From: an uncultured Lachnospiraceae bacterium
GTDB lineage: Bacteria; Bacillota; Clostridia; Lachnospirales; Lachnospiraceae
Direction: 5' to 3'
Assembly (NCBI GenBank): GCA_937920345.1
Contig: CALGVA010000073.1
Span: 84,250 to 148,249 of the forward strand
Length of the DNA stretch: 64,000 nucleotides
Shown: positions 43,991 to 52,213 of the stretch, piece by piece
How positions within the stretch are numbered: the first letter of the stretch is position 1
Layout of the letters: each line of letters opens with the position of its first letter
The notes under the pieces: generated by a model
Told to the model about the DNA's origin: nothing
Seen by the model: only the letters and a program-made list of their open reading frames with translations
Database searches by the model: none
Made by a program: the position numbers and the translations under genes

Positions 43991-44469
43991 GAGAATTTGA
44001 CGAGTATGGATTAAAGATGTGTCGGTTTCAAGGACAATTGTTTTTGATGTCCAGAGAAAAAACGGCCTGCAGTACGCCGGTTTTTCTCAGACGTTTCATG
44101 TATTCAGAAGTGGCCGTAAGAATGGACGGAGAAGGGTTTTTGTTTGAATCGGAAACACAGGAGGATGTGTTTGATGAAATAGAGGCCGAGTTCGGAAAAA
44201 GCGAATATGGCCGGATCAAATATGACGGAGAGGAGTTGTACTGGATCGGATATATGTACAGATACTGGTGCTACACCCGCCGGATCAGCAGTAAAGCGCT
44301 GTATAAGATGATCAAGCCGGAGGAGCTGCGGAAGGTCTATTACCCCTATCACTCGCTGGATCCGGCGCAGGCGATTGAGAGAATCATAGAGGCAAACGGC
44401 CTGGGGGAAGAGGATTATATCCAGAAGGGCGTGGCACTGCTGCGGGAGATTTTGCGGAGGGATGGGTGA
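43987..44469 (+). CDS. Unknown partner of the HTH-ART gene (possible antitoxin or substrate)
   Basis: A 160-residue cytosolic protein that I do not recognise. It has a beta-rich first half (FRGQLFLMSR-like, VFLRRFMYSEVAVRMDGEGFLFE), an acidic middle (SETQEDVFDEIEAEFGKSEYG), a Tyr/Trp-rich stretch (ELYWIGYMYRYWCYTRR) and a helical end. The start overlaps the stop of the HTH-ART gene by four bases, so translation is probably coupled and stoichiometric, as in toxin-antitoxin or enzyme-adaptor pairs. It converges with the XRE gene that follows (17-base gap). Confidence 0.65.
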   Translation: MREFDEYGLKMCRFQGQLFLMSREKTACSTPVFLRRFMYSEVAVRMDGEGFLFESETQEDVFDEIEAEFGKSEYGRIKYDGEELYWIGYMYRYWCYTRRISSKALYKMIKPEELRKVYYPYHSLDPAQAIERIIEANGLGEEDYIQKGVALLREILRRDG

Positions 44470-44486
44470 GAGGAAATCTGATATAT

Positions 44487-44699
44487 TTACGATTCCGGTC
44501 TATCCAGCATAATTTCTACGATGTCATTTGGGGTACAATTTAGAATCTGACAAAGTCTGTGTATTGTTTCCATTGTTACATTTTTATTATGCCGCAGATT
44601 GCTCATTAAATGACTGGAAATGCCGTAATGATTTATCAGGCTGTATGTTGTAATGCCTCGTTGCTGCATTGTCTGCCAAAGCGGTGAGTAAGAATACAT
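44487..44699 (-). CDS. XRE/Cro-type HTH transcriptional regulator
   Basis: A 70-residue single-domain DNA-binding protein of the HTH_26/Cro-C1 type: LWQTMQQRGITTYSLINHYGIS, SSHLMSNLRHNKNVTMETIHRLCQILNCTPNDIVEI. Length and order are typical of small phage-like or accessory-region repressors. I chose ATG 44699 (AAAGGA upstream) rather than the far upstream start, whose extra residues are hydrophobic and unlike the family. It is transcribed away from the small gene at 44825; the 125-base gap between them probably holds both promoters. Confidence 0.78.
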   Translation of the reverse strand: MYSYSPLWQTMQQRGITTYSLINHYGISSHLMSNLRHNKNVTMETIHRLCQILNCTPNDIVEIMLDRPES

Positions 44700-44824
44700 T
44701 TTATCTGCCCATTCCTTTCTGCTCTCATTATGGGTAGAATTCCCCAGATTGAACATATTGTATAAGTTGAACGCGTTGTGTATGATGAATACATAAAGCG
44801 CAAAGTGCAAGGAGACTTATGCAT

Positions 44825-45097
44825 ATGGACAAACGAGTATTGGAAATCATTATTGAGAACTTAACGAATGAAAGACTGGATGAGATTGTACAAGGAGTTG
44901 AGGCGTACAGACAAGCGGAAAAAGAGACGAACAGAACGCTGTGTGTTTTAGAAGGGATGCTTGATAAGGAGCAGCGAAAAGCACTGGATCGGTATTTATC
45001 TGTAGAAAATCATAGAACAGCTGTTTATACGGAAATGAGTTATAAACAGGGGATGAAAGATATTTTAGCGCTGCTGATAGCATTGATTGGCGGATAG
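44825..45097 (+). CDS. Small DUF6809-like protein
   Basis: A 90-residue helical protein, probably of the DUF6809-like group of Clostridia: charged helices with a central CVLEGMLDKEQRKALDRYLSV and a C-terminal YKQGMKDILALLIALIGG, where the family has a Gly-containing amphipathic helix. Function is unknown; such genes frequently neighbour small HTH regulators, as here. AAGGAG (44809-44814) is ten bases before ATG 44825 and four before ATG 44819, so the start is uncertain by two codons. The gap 45098-45309 shows no gene. Confidence 0.6.
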   Translation: MDKRVLEIIIENLTNERLDEIVQGVEAYRQAEKETNRTLCVLEGMLDKEQRKALDRYLSVENHRTAVYTEMSYKQGMKDILALLIALIGG

Positions 45098-45309
45098 CTG
45101 TTGCATATACGGGACTGTAAGTTTATCTGTGGAAAGCTGATTGCTCTACTGAGAGCGAAAATGAAATGGTCTTATAACTGATCTGGCCGGAAGGATCTGG
45201 TCAGAATCATTATTTACTGTAGATTTATATGAATTATTGTCATATTATTATATTATGTGTTAATAAATGAAAAAGAAGTATTCTTAAAAGATAAAAGGAA
45301 CATTATCCC

Positions 45310-45897
45310 ATGCAGCCAACCCTGACCTACTACAACCAAAATGCAACCCGATTCTATGCCGCCACTGTCTCCGTAGAATTCACCGCCACGCAGCAGCGTT
45401 TTCTGTCATACCTCCCCGCACCCGCCTCCATCCTCGACTTCGGTTGTGGTTCCGGCCGGGATACCAAAGCATTTCTGGATCAGGGATATCAGGTAGAGGC
45501 GATAGATGGCTCGGAGGAGTTATGTAAACTTGCGACCCGATACACGGGAATACAAGTCCGCCATATGCTTTTTCAGGATCTGAATGCAATCTCGAAATAT
45601 GACGGAATCTGGGCATGTTCCTCTATCCTGCATTTACCGGGGGAGGAACTTATAAGCGTCATGCGCAGAATGTCTATCGCGCTGAAACAGGGCGGAATTA
45701 TCTATACGTCTTTCAAATATGGCACCTTTTCGGGTGAAAGAAACGGGCGTTATTTTACGGATATGACCGAGGTGGCTTTTAACCAATTCATAAGAAATAT
45801 AGAGGAGTTACACATCGAAGAACAATGGACCACGTTCGATGTACGTCCGGGAAGAGGGGATGAAAAATGGCTCAATCTGATTTTGCGGAAAATCTGA
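45310..45897 (+). CDS. Class I SAM-dependent methyltransferase
   Basis: A 195-residue methyltransferase. Motif I is ILDFGCGSGRDTKAF (about 41-55), followed by the acidic end of strand 2 in VEAIDGSEEL, and post-motif segments YDGIWACSSILHLP and QGGIIYTSFKYG. It is closest to TehB/UbiE-like small-molecule methylases and lacks the DPPY/NPPY motif of DNA adenine methylases, so DNA modification is not supported. Its last 31 bases overlap the helicase gene in another frame, so the two are translated from one message. Confidence 0.85.
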   Translation: MQPTLTYYNQNATRFYAATVSVEFTATQQRFLSYLPAPASILDFGCGSGRDTKAFLDQGYQVEAIDGSEELCKLATRYTGIQVRHMLFQDLNAISKYDGIWACSSILHLPGEELISVMRRMSIALKQGGIIYTSFKYGTFSGERNGRYFTDMTEVAFNQFIRNIEELHIEEQWTTFDVRPGRGDEKWLNLILRKI

Positions 45898-48386
45898 ATA
45901 TCAATATCCCGTTGGAGAACGAAGAACTGCATATCGAGCCCACCAGCGTCATGACCGGAGACCGGAACAGGAGCCGCTTTTTGTATTATCAGTTAAAGAT
46001 TAGTATGAAAAAGGCGAAGCGCATTGACATTATCGTTTCTTTTCTGATGGAATCCGGCGTGAAGATGATTCTGCGAGATTTGCGTGAGGCATTGGACCGG
46101 GGTGTACAGGTGCGCATTCTTACGGGCAATTATCTTGGAATCACCCAGCCGTCGGCATTGTGCCTGATTAAGAAGGAGCTGGGGAATCGGGTTGATCTCA
46201 GATTTTATAATGACAGGAAACGGTCTTTTCACCCAAAAGCATATATTTTTCACTATGAGAACAGCGGGGATATCTACATAGGATCTTCCAATATATCCAG
46301 AAGTGCGCTGACTTCCGGGATCGAGTGGAATTACCGGTTCAGCAGTCTGACGGATGGCGGGAATTTCAGATTGTTCTATGATACTTTTTCAGACTTGTTC
46401 GAGCGGCATTCGATCGTGATCGACGATGCGGAGCTGACCGCATATTCCCGTAACTGGCATAAACCGGCGGTGTCTAAAGACTTGGCAAAGTACGATGATA
46501 TAGAGGGTGGATCTGACACGGCTACGGCAGTAACACCTGTTTTTCAACCCAGAGGCGCACAGATCGAAGCCTTATACGCATTGGAGAACAGCCGCGCGGA
46601 GGGCGCAGTAAAAGGGCTGGTGCAGGCGGCCACGGGAGTGGGTAAGACTTATCTGGCGGCGTTTGATTCTGCAAAGTACAACCGGGTGTTATTTGTGGCA
46701 CATCGGGAAGAAATTTTACAGCAGGCGGCAGTATCTTTTTACAATGTCCGGCAGTGTGATGATTATGGTTTCTTCAACGGAAGCCGGAAGGATACGGACA
46801 AAGCGGTTGTTTTTGCTTCCGTGGCGACACTGGGGCGGGAAGAGTACTTGACAGAGCATTATTTCCGCCCGGACTATTTTGACTATCTGGTGATTGATGA
46901 ATTTCATCATGCCGTAAGTGACCAGTACAGGAGGATTGTAAATTACTTCAAACCGCGGTTTATGCTGGGGCTGACCGCTACCCCTGAGCGGATGGACGGC
47001 AGAAGTATTTATGAACTTTGTGATTACAATGTTCCCTATGAGATTTCCCTGAAAGAAGCCATCAACAAGGGCATACTGGTACCATTCCACTATTACGGAA
47101 TCTATGACGAGACGGATTATTCTACTCTTCACCTCGTGAAAGGGCGTTATGATGAAAAGGAATTGAACGAGACATATATCGGTAACGTCAGAAGATATGA
47201 CCTGATCTACAAATATTATATGAAATATCATCCGAAGCGGGCGCTTGGTTTCTGCTGTTCCAGACAGCACGCGGAAGAAATGGCGAAGGAGTTCTGCCGC
47301 CGGGGGATTTCGTCGGTGGCGGTGTACAGCAATGCAGACGGCGCTTATTCCGAGGACAGGGAGAAAGCAATCGAGAAACTGAAGAATCGGGAGATCAGTG
47401 TGATCTTCTCGGTAGATATGTTTAATGAGGGTGTGGATATCGCGTCTCTGGATATGGTCATGTTCCTGCGGCCGACGCATTCTCCGGTGGTGTTTTTACA
47501 GCAGCTGGGGCGCGGGCTTCGTACCTGCCGGGGCAAAGAATATCTGAACGTGCTGGATTTCATCGGCAATTATGAGAGAGCCGGGCGGGCGCCTTTTCTC
47601 CTGAGCGGCGGCACAAGTTCCGGTGAGCGGCCGGCCGTCGATTATTACAGGATCGAATATCCCGATGATTGTATTGTTGATTTTGACATGCGGCTTGTGG
47701 ATCTTTTCAGGGAGATGGATCACAGATCACTGTCCGTCAGGGAGCGGATCAGACAGGAGTATTACAGGGTCAAAGAGACCTTGAGTGGAAAAGTGCCGAC
47801 AAGGATGGAACTTTTTACTTATATGGAAGACGAACTGTATCAATACTGTATCGCACATGCCAGAGAGAATCCGTTTCGTCAGTACATGGATTTTCTGCAT
47901 GAACTGGGAGAATTGTCTGCGGAGGAGGAAACGGTTTATGACGGTATCGGCAGAGAATTCCTTTCGCTGATTGAGACGACAGACATGCAGAAAGTCTATA
48001 AAATGCCGGTTCTGTACAGCTTTTACAATCACGGGAATGTGCGGCTGGCGGTCACGGATGATGAAGTGCTGTATAGCTGGAAAGAATTTTTCAACACCGG
48101 AACGAACTGGAAAGACTTGGTGACAGATGTGTCATACTCGGATTATCAGAAAATAACCGACAGACAACACTTAAGCAAAGCCAGAAGTATGCCCGTCAAA
48201 TTCCTGAAAGCCTCCGGTAAAGGCTTTTTCATTGACAGGGACGGCTATATGCTGGCGGTCACGGAAGAACTGTCGGGAGTAGTGACGCAGGAAGCGTTTC
48301 AGAAGCATATGAAGGATATTCTGGATTATCGGACGATGGAGTACTACCGGCGGCGGTACTATGCGGATGCCGGTGAGCCGGACTGA
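45867..48386 (+). CDS. PLD-nuclease/DEAD-type superfamily 2 helicase
   Basis: An 839-residue protein. The N-terminal PLD-like domain (about 30-185) has HPK (H122, K124) followed by GSSN (139-142), one HKD-type half site. The SF2 core follows with Walker A ATGVGKT (255-261), DEFHHA (344-349), LGLTATPER (368-376), SVDMFNEGVDI and QQLGRGLRT. The C-terminal third is DUF3427-like or unassigned. The layout is like restriction-type PLD helicases found in defence islands. The start lies within the methyltransferase gene, with AGAGGGG upstream. It may cut or remodel foreign DNA; this is not proven by sequence. Confidence 0.85.
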   Translation: MAQSDFAENLNINIPLENEELHIEPTSVMTGDRNRSRFLYYQLKISMKKAKRIDIIVSFLMESGVKMILRDLREALDRGVQVRILTGNYLGITQPSALCLIKKELGNRVDLRFYNDRKRSFHPKAYIFHYENSGDIYIGSSNISRSALTSGIEWNYRFSSLTDGGNFRLFYDTFSDLFERHSIVIDDAELTAYSRNWHKPAVSKDLAKYDDIEGGSDTATAVTPVFQPRGAQIEALYALENSRAEGAVKGLVQAATGVGKTYLAAFDSAKYNRVLFVAHREEILQQAAVSFYNVRQCDDYGFFNGSRKDTDKAVVFASVATLGREEYLTEHYFRPDYFDYLVIDEFHHAVSDQYRRIVNYFKPRFMLGLTATPERMDGRSIYELCDYNVPYEISLKEAINKGILVPFHYYGIYDETDYSTLHLVKGRYDEKELNETYIGNVRRYDLIYKYYMKYHPKRALGFCCSRQHAEEMAKEFCRRGISSVAVYSNADGAYSEDREKAIEKLKNREISVIFSVDMFNEGVDIASLDMVMFLRPTHSPVVFLQQLGRGLRTCRGKEYLNVLDFIGNYERAGRAPFLLSGGTSSGERPAVDYYRIEYPDDCIVDFDMRLVDLFREMDHRSLSVRERIRQEYYRVKETLSGKVPTRMELFTYMEDELYQYCIAHARENPFRQYMDFLHELGELSAEEETVYDGIGREFLSLIETTDMQKVYKMPVLYSFYNHGNVRLAVTDDEVLYSWKEFFNTGTNWKDLVTDVSYSDYQKITDRQHLSKARSMPVKFLKASGKGFFIDRDGYMLAVTEELSGVVTQEAFQKHMKDILDYRTMEYYRRRYYADAGEPD

Positions 48387-48450
48387 AACAGAGAATGACT
48401 TTAGAAGTATTTCTTATACTTGGATAGAACATGCAAAACGGCTAATTTTG

Positions 48451-48479
48451 TTGAAAGTTGTCGTTTTAAATGATACACT
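48451..48479 (+). promoter_or_regulatory. Promoter of the SIR2-STAND gene
   Basis: TTGAAA (48451-48456), 17-base spacer, TACACT (48474-48479). It sits in the 125-base gap after the helicase, so the SIR2 gene can be expressed separately. Confidence 0.5.
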
Positions 48480-48511
48480 TATCATATTAATAAATTCGGT
48501 AGGTGAATCGT

Positions 48512-51500
48512 ATGTGTAATATTACTTTTTCTGAAATTATGGATTTTTATCCCGGACATAACAAATCTGTATATGAAGATTTAAAGAAAGACTATCAGCG
48601 AGGAGGCCTTATCCCTTTTATCGGAGCAGGGCTTTCTGTTTTTTGCGGTTATTTGGGATGGTCGAAAGTGCTGGAGCAGCTTGCCGGGTTTGTTTATGAC
48701 AAAGATACAAAAGCTGAAATATTAAAAATGATTGAAGATGGAGAGCTTCTTTTGGCGGCACAGGAGATCTATGATCATTATCCGCGGATGTCGAAAGAAC
48801 TTCAGAAAATTATTGATTATAATAAGATTAAGAATTGCGATTTGAGCGTCTTGCATGCTTCGGCAGCATATGCTCTGCCATATTTGTTTCGCAGCGGCAC
48901 GGTAATGACAACTAATTTTGATCGTGTGCTGGAAGAGGTCTATGATCGGTGTCATGCGAAATTTGAGAAAATTGTCTCACCGTACGAACCGGATATTCTG
49001 GCTCAGGTGCGGCAGAATAGTCCGCATTGCCTGTTCAAACTGCATGGAGATATTGGTCCGGAAATCCACGATATAGGCAAACTTGTGTTTACACAGAAAC
49101 AGTATGATGAGGCTTATGCTCCTGCCGGTCAGCTCATGCAGGAATTGTCCCAATGGTTTCAGAATAAGAGACTGTTGTTTTTAGGCTGCAGTTTGCAACA
49201 GGACAGGACGATGGATGTGCTTCAACAGGTGATGGCGAAGAATCCGGGACTGGATCATTATGCAATTCTTGCATGCAGGCCGGAAGATATCGGGAAACGG
49301 AGCAGAGAATTGGGGGATTTGGGGATTTCTCCGATTTTTTATCCGATGGATAAGCATGACGCGGTACGAGTAGTGTTGGAGCGGCTTTTAGAAGAGCATG
49401 ATCATAGCGCATACGAGGAACTGCGCAGCCATGTGGACAAGTATACGCCTGAGTCTAAGGCGGATCACCGTTTTATGTATGATGCCGGTTATATTGATTT
49501 TACCGGAAGAAAGCAGGAATTAGAACAGCTGCAGGATTTTTGTCAGGACCCCGGTCAGATTGCATGGTGGGCAGTTACCGGACCGGGCGGGATGGGGAAG
49601 AGCCGGCTTGTTCATGAGTTCACAAAAGCACAGAAAGAGGAAGGCTGGGAAATCGTTTGGCTGAATCAGGGTGTTTATACAAAGTTGTTAGATTGGAGAC
49701 CGCCGGTAGAACGTTGTATCCTGGTGGCAGATGATGTTCAGTCCTATTTTCAAACCGTCGGGGAGTGGATTGTTTCTGATTCTATCCGACAGCGCAGTGA
49801 GAAGCTAAGGATTATCTTATTGGAACGTGAAGGAGCAGACATGAATTCTGCAAAATGGGCAGAGATGCTGCAGTCGGATTCTCCGTATGATGATACCATT
49901 CAATCTCTATGCTACCGATCCGATTTTCTGAGACTGGAACCGTTACCGGAAGAAGAACTGAAAACGATCATGATGGATTTTTCGCAGGCTTGCGGGAAAA
50001 CGCTAAAAGACAGCGAGGCCGAACGACTTTTAAGTACATTGCAAAAAGTTGATGGTGATCTGCAGCGTCCGATTTATGCCCTGGCGATTGTGGATGCATG
50101 GTGTGACGGAAAAGATCCTACCCGTTGGGATAAAGAGCGGATACTGGATGAATTGACTGACCGCGAATTGAGATTCTACTATGACCGGTTACGTAATTTG
50201 TCCGCTGACAGAATATCTAAAGAACTGCGTTCCGAGTTTGAAAATCTATTGGCGCGGTCCTGTCTGGAGCAGGTTTTGCCATTGGAGGATATCGGCGGCC
50301 AAGAGTATCAGAAACTCCGTAACAGAGCTAATAAGCTGGATATGGGTTTTTTTGAATTGCTTCGGGCGATGGGAGTTGTTCATCAGGGAACGGTTTATTT
50401 TGTGGAAATATATGAAGATGAAGTAGGGACTCAAAGACGAAAAAAGCAAGAGAAACAAATTGAGGCGGTAGTTTTGGATTGTCCGGATCTTGTGAAAGAA
50501 TATCTTGTTTTACGGCAGGCACTTGATAAAGGCCAGATGGGACTTCTACTTCCGGATCATTGGGAGGACAACCCGAATCAATTACATTTCTTTCGCCGGA
50601 TTTTGATCGATTATCCTGAAAAATTAGAGGGGAAAAGTTATTTTTGGAGAGGTTTTTTTGCAGGTGATCCGGAAACGGATTTTTCTGCGTGGTTATACAG
50701 CGATTTGTTATTTGGCATTACAGTACAATTACCCAACTTGAGAGAGCAGGCACTGGATCGGCTGAGGAACTTACATGATCAATTCCAGTCAGATGCTAGG
50801 ATTGCGTTTTATTATGCCAAAAGTCTGTCTAATCTATCGGTGGAAGAGACAGAGGAGACATGTAGCAAAAGTGTAGCAAGACTGATGGAACTATGTGAAA
50901 AGTATGCGGATAGTGAGGAAATAGCAGCAGCGTATGCAAATGGTTTACTTAACCTAACTGCAGAACGGCCACGAGAAGAATGTGGGGAGAGCGTTGTAAG
51001 ATTGAGAGAACTGCATGAAAAGTATGTGGACAATGAGAAAATAACAACAGCGTATGCAAACGGTTTATTTAATCTTATTCTTAAGCAAACAAGGGAAGAA
51101 TGCATGCAGAGTATAGAAAAATTGGGAGAATTGCATGAACAGTACAAGGAAAATGAGGAAGTAGCAGTTGCATATGCACAAGGTTTTGCTAATTTGACGA
51201 CAGAACAGCCACAGGAAGAATGTGAACAGAGCATAGCAAGACTGCGGGAACTGTATGAACAGTATGAAGGCAATGGGGAAATAGCATTAGTATATGCAAA
51301 TGCTTTGGCTAATATGACGGTTGGTCAGCCAAAGGAGGGATGTGCGCAGAATACAGCAGGACTGCGAGAACTGTATGAACAGTATGAAGGCAATGAAGAA
51401 ATAGCAGTACTGTATGCCAATGCGCTGCTGAATCTAATGGTCAAACAATCGCTCGAAGAATGTCAGCAGAGCATAGATCGATTGAGAGGATTGTATGAAC

Positions 51501-51967
51501 GGTATGAGGGTAACGGAAACGTGTTAGCTGATTATGCGGGCGGCCTTTGCGTTTTGATTATAAAGCAGCCGTTAGAGGAATGTCAGCAGAGCAGTAATGA
51601 ATTGAAGATTTTGTATGAACATTTCCGGGATAACAAGGAAATAGCGACTATGTATATGAAAGGTCTGGTCAATGTTTCTTTTGCCCAGGACACAGAAGAG
51701 GACGTGCGCAGGACGATACAGGAATCACAAAAAATTCTGAATCAATATCCCGATAATATTGAATTGCAGCTTACATATGCCCAGACATGGTTTAACCTGA
51801 CCTTAGTCCAATCTATGGAAGCTTTGCAACAGACTGTGCTGGAGCTGCGTGAATATCTTGCGCAGCATCCGGATGCAAATGAGGGATTTCAACTTGCATT
51901 GGATGAATACCTTGAGGAACATCCGGACCATACGGAACGGTATTCACTTCTTCACATAAAGGTGTAG
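48512..51967 (+). CDS. SIR2-STAND NTPase with C-terminal 40-residue repeats (Avs5-like defence protein candidate)
   Basis: An 1151-residue protein in three parts. Residues about 30-290 are a SIR2-type NAD-binding domain (PFIGAGLS 35-42, TTNFD 133-137, KLHGD 177-180, FLGCS 223-227), the NADase of several defence systems. Residues about 330-700 are a STAND NTPase with Walker A GPGGMGKSR (357-365) and Walker B ILVADD (403-408). Residues about 742-1130 are ten TPR-like helical repeats of 40 residues, the presumed sensor. The order effector-NTPase-repeats matches NLR-like antiphage proteins. Start 48512 fits GGTAGGTG. Codons are AT-richer than the flanking genes, suggesting transfer. Confidence 0.85.
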   Translation: MCNITFSEIMDFYPGHNKSVYEDLKKDYQRGGLIPFIGAGLSVFCGYLGWSKVLEQLAGFVYDKDTKAEILKMIEDGELLLAAQEIYDHYPRMSKELQKIIDYNKIKNCDLSVLHASAAYALPYLFRSGTVMTTNFDRVLEEVYDRCHAKFEKIVSPYEPDILAQVRQNSPHCLFKLHGDIGPEIHDIGKLVFTQKQYDEAYAPAGQLMQELSQWFQNKRLLFLGCSLQQDRTMDVLQQVMAKNPGLDHYAILACRPEDIGKRSRELGDLGISPIFYPMDKHDAVRVVLERLLEEHDHSAYEELRSHVDKYTPESKADHRFMYDAGYIDFTGRKQELEQLQDFCQDPGQIAWWAVTGPGGMGKSRLVHEFTKAQKEEGWEIVWLNQGVYTKLLDWRPPVERCILVADDVQSYFQTVGEWIVSDSIRQRSEKLRIILLEREGADMNSAKWAEMLQSDSPYDDTIQSLCYRSDFLRLEPLPEEELKTIMMDFSQACGKTLKDSEAERLLSTLQKVDGDLQRPIYALAIVDAWCDGKDPTRWDKERILDELTDRELRFYYDRLRNLSADRISKELRSEFENLLARSCLEQVLPLEDIGGQEYQKLRNRANKLDMGFFELLRAMGVVHQGTVYFVEIYEDEVGTQRRKKQEKQIEAVVLDCPDLVKEYLVLRQALDKGQMGLLLPDHWEDNPNQLHFFRRILIDYPEKLEGKSYFWRGFFAGDPETDFSAWLYSDLLFGITVQLPNLREQALDRLRNLHDQFQSDARIAFYYAKSLSNLSVEETEETCSKSVARLMELCEKYADSEEIAAAYANGLLNLTAERPREECGESVVRLRELHEKYVDNEKITTAYANGLFNLILKQTREECMQSIEKLGELHEQYKENEEVAVAYAQGFANLTTEQPQEECEQSIARLRELYEQYEGNGEIALVYANALANMTVGQPKEGCAQNTAGLRELYEQYEGNEEIAVLYANALLNLMVKQSLEECQQSIDRLRGLYERYEGNGNVLADYAGGLCVLIIKQPLEECQQSSNELKILYEHFRDNKEIATMYMKGLVNVSFAQDTEEDVRRTIQESQKILNQYPDNIELQLTYAQTWFNLTLVQSMEALQQTVLELREYLAQHPDANEGFQLALDEYLEEHPDHTERYSLLHIKV
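50735..51900 (+). repeat. Ten tandem 120-bp coding repeats in the SIR2-STAND gene
   Basis: Each unit encodes 40 residues on the pattern E-E-C-x-Q-S-I-x-R-L-R-E-L-Y-E-Q-Y, N-E-E-I-A-x-x-Y-A-N-A-L-x-N-L, Q-P. The central units (about 51090-51520) are the most alike, even at the DNA level (the AACTGTATGAACAGTATGAA stretch recurs), while the outer ones are more diverged. This is the pattern of recent duplication. Confidence 0.85.
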
Positions 51968-52054
51968 CGTGTTTTATATGTGAGTCAGACACATGGATTA
52001 CACGCTGCTAAAGAATCGGACCGGAAGCCGTCCGCCCCGCAGTCCGGCACAAAC

Positions 52055-52140
52055 ATACGAAATCATACGAAAAAATACGAAAATTAATGATAATTTAGGC
52101 AAAAATAGACATTTTCATATACGAAATATTCTGTTATACT
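52055..52140 (+). promoter_or_regulatory. Phased ATACGA repeats and promoter
   Basis: ATACGA occurs at 52055, 52065 and 52075, exactly 10 bp apart, and again at 52119. A -10 box TATACT lies at 52135-52140 with a weak TTTTCA 17 bases before it. Equal helical phasing suggests a cooperatively binding regulator of the next gene. No gene is supported in 51968-52213; a 63-codon frame there lacks a ribosome site. Confidence 0.5.
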
Positions 52141-52213
52141 ACATTATGTGTTGCGGAAAAATTTTCCGTGAGGGAGATAGGTAATCAACTAACTTACAGG
52201 AGGAAATGGGTAA

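Noticed and set aside
45310..45897. DNA methylase of a restriction system
   Set aside because: No DPPY/NPPY or C5-methylase PC motif; the sequence fits small-molecule SAM methylases.
51993..52184. 63-codon forward frame after the SIR2-STAND gene
   Set aside because: It lacks a ribosome site and overlaps the phased ATACGA repeats and promoter of the next gene.
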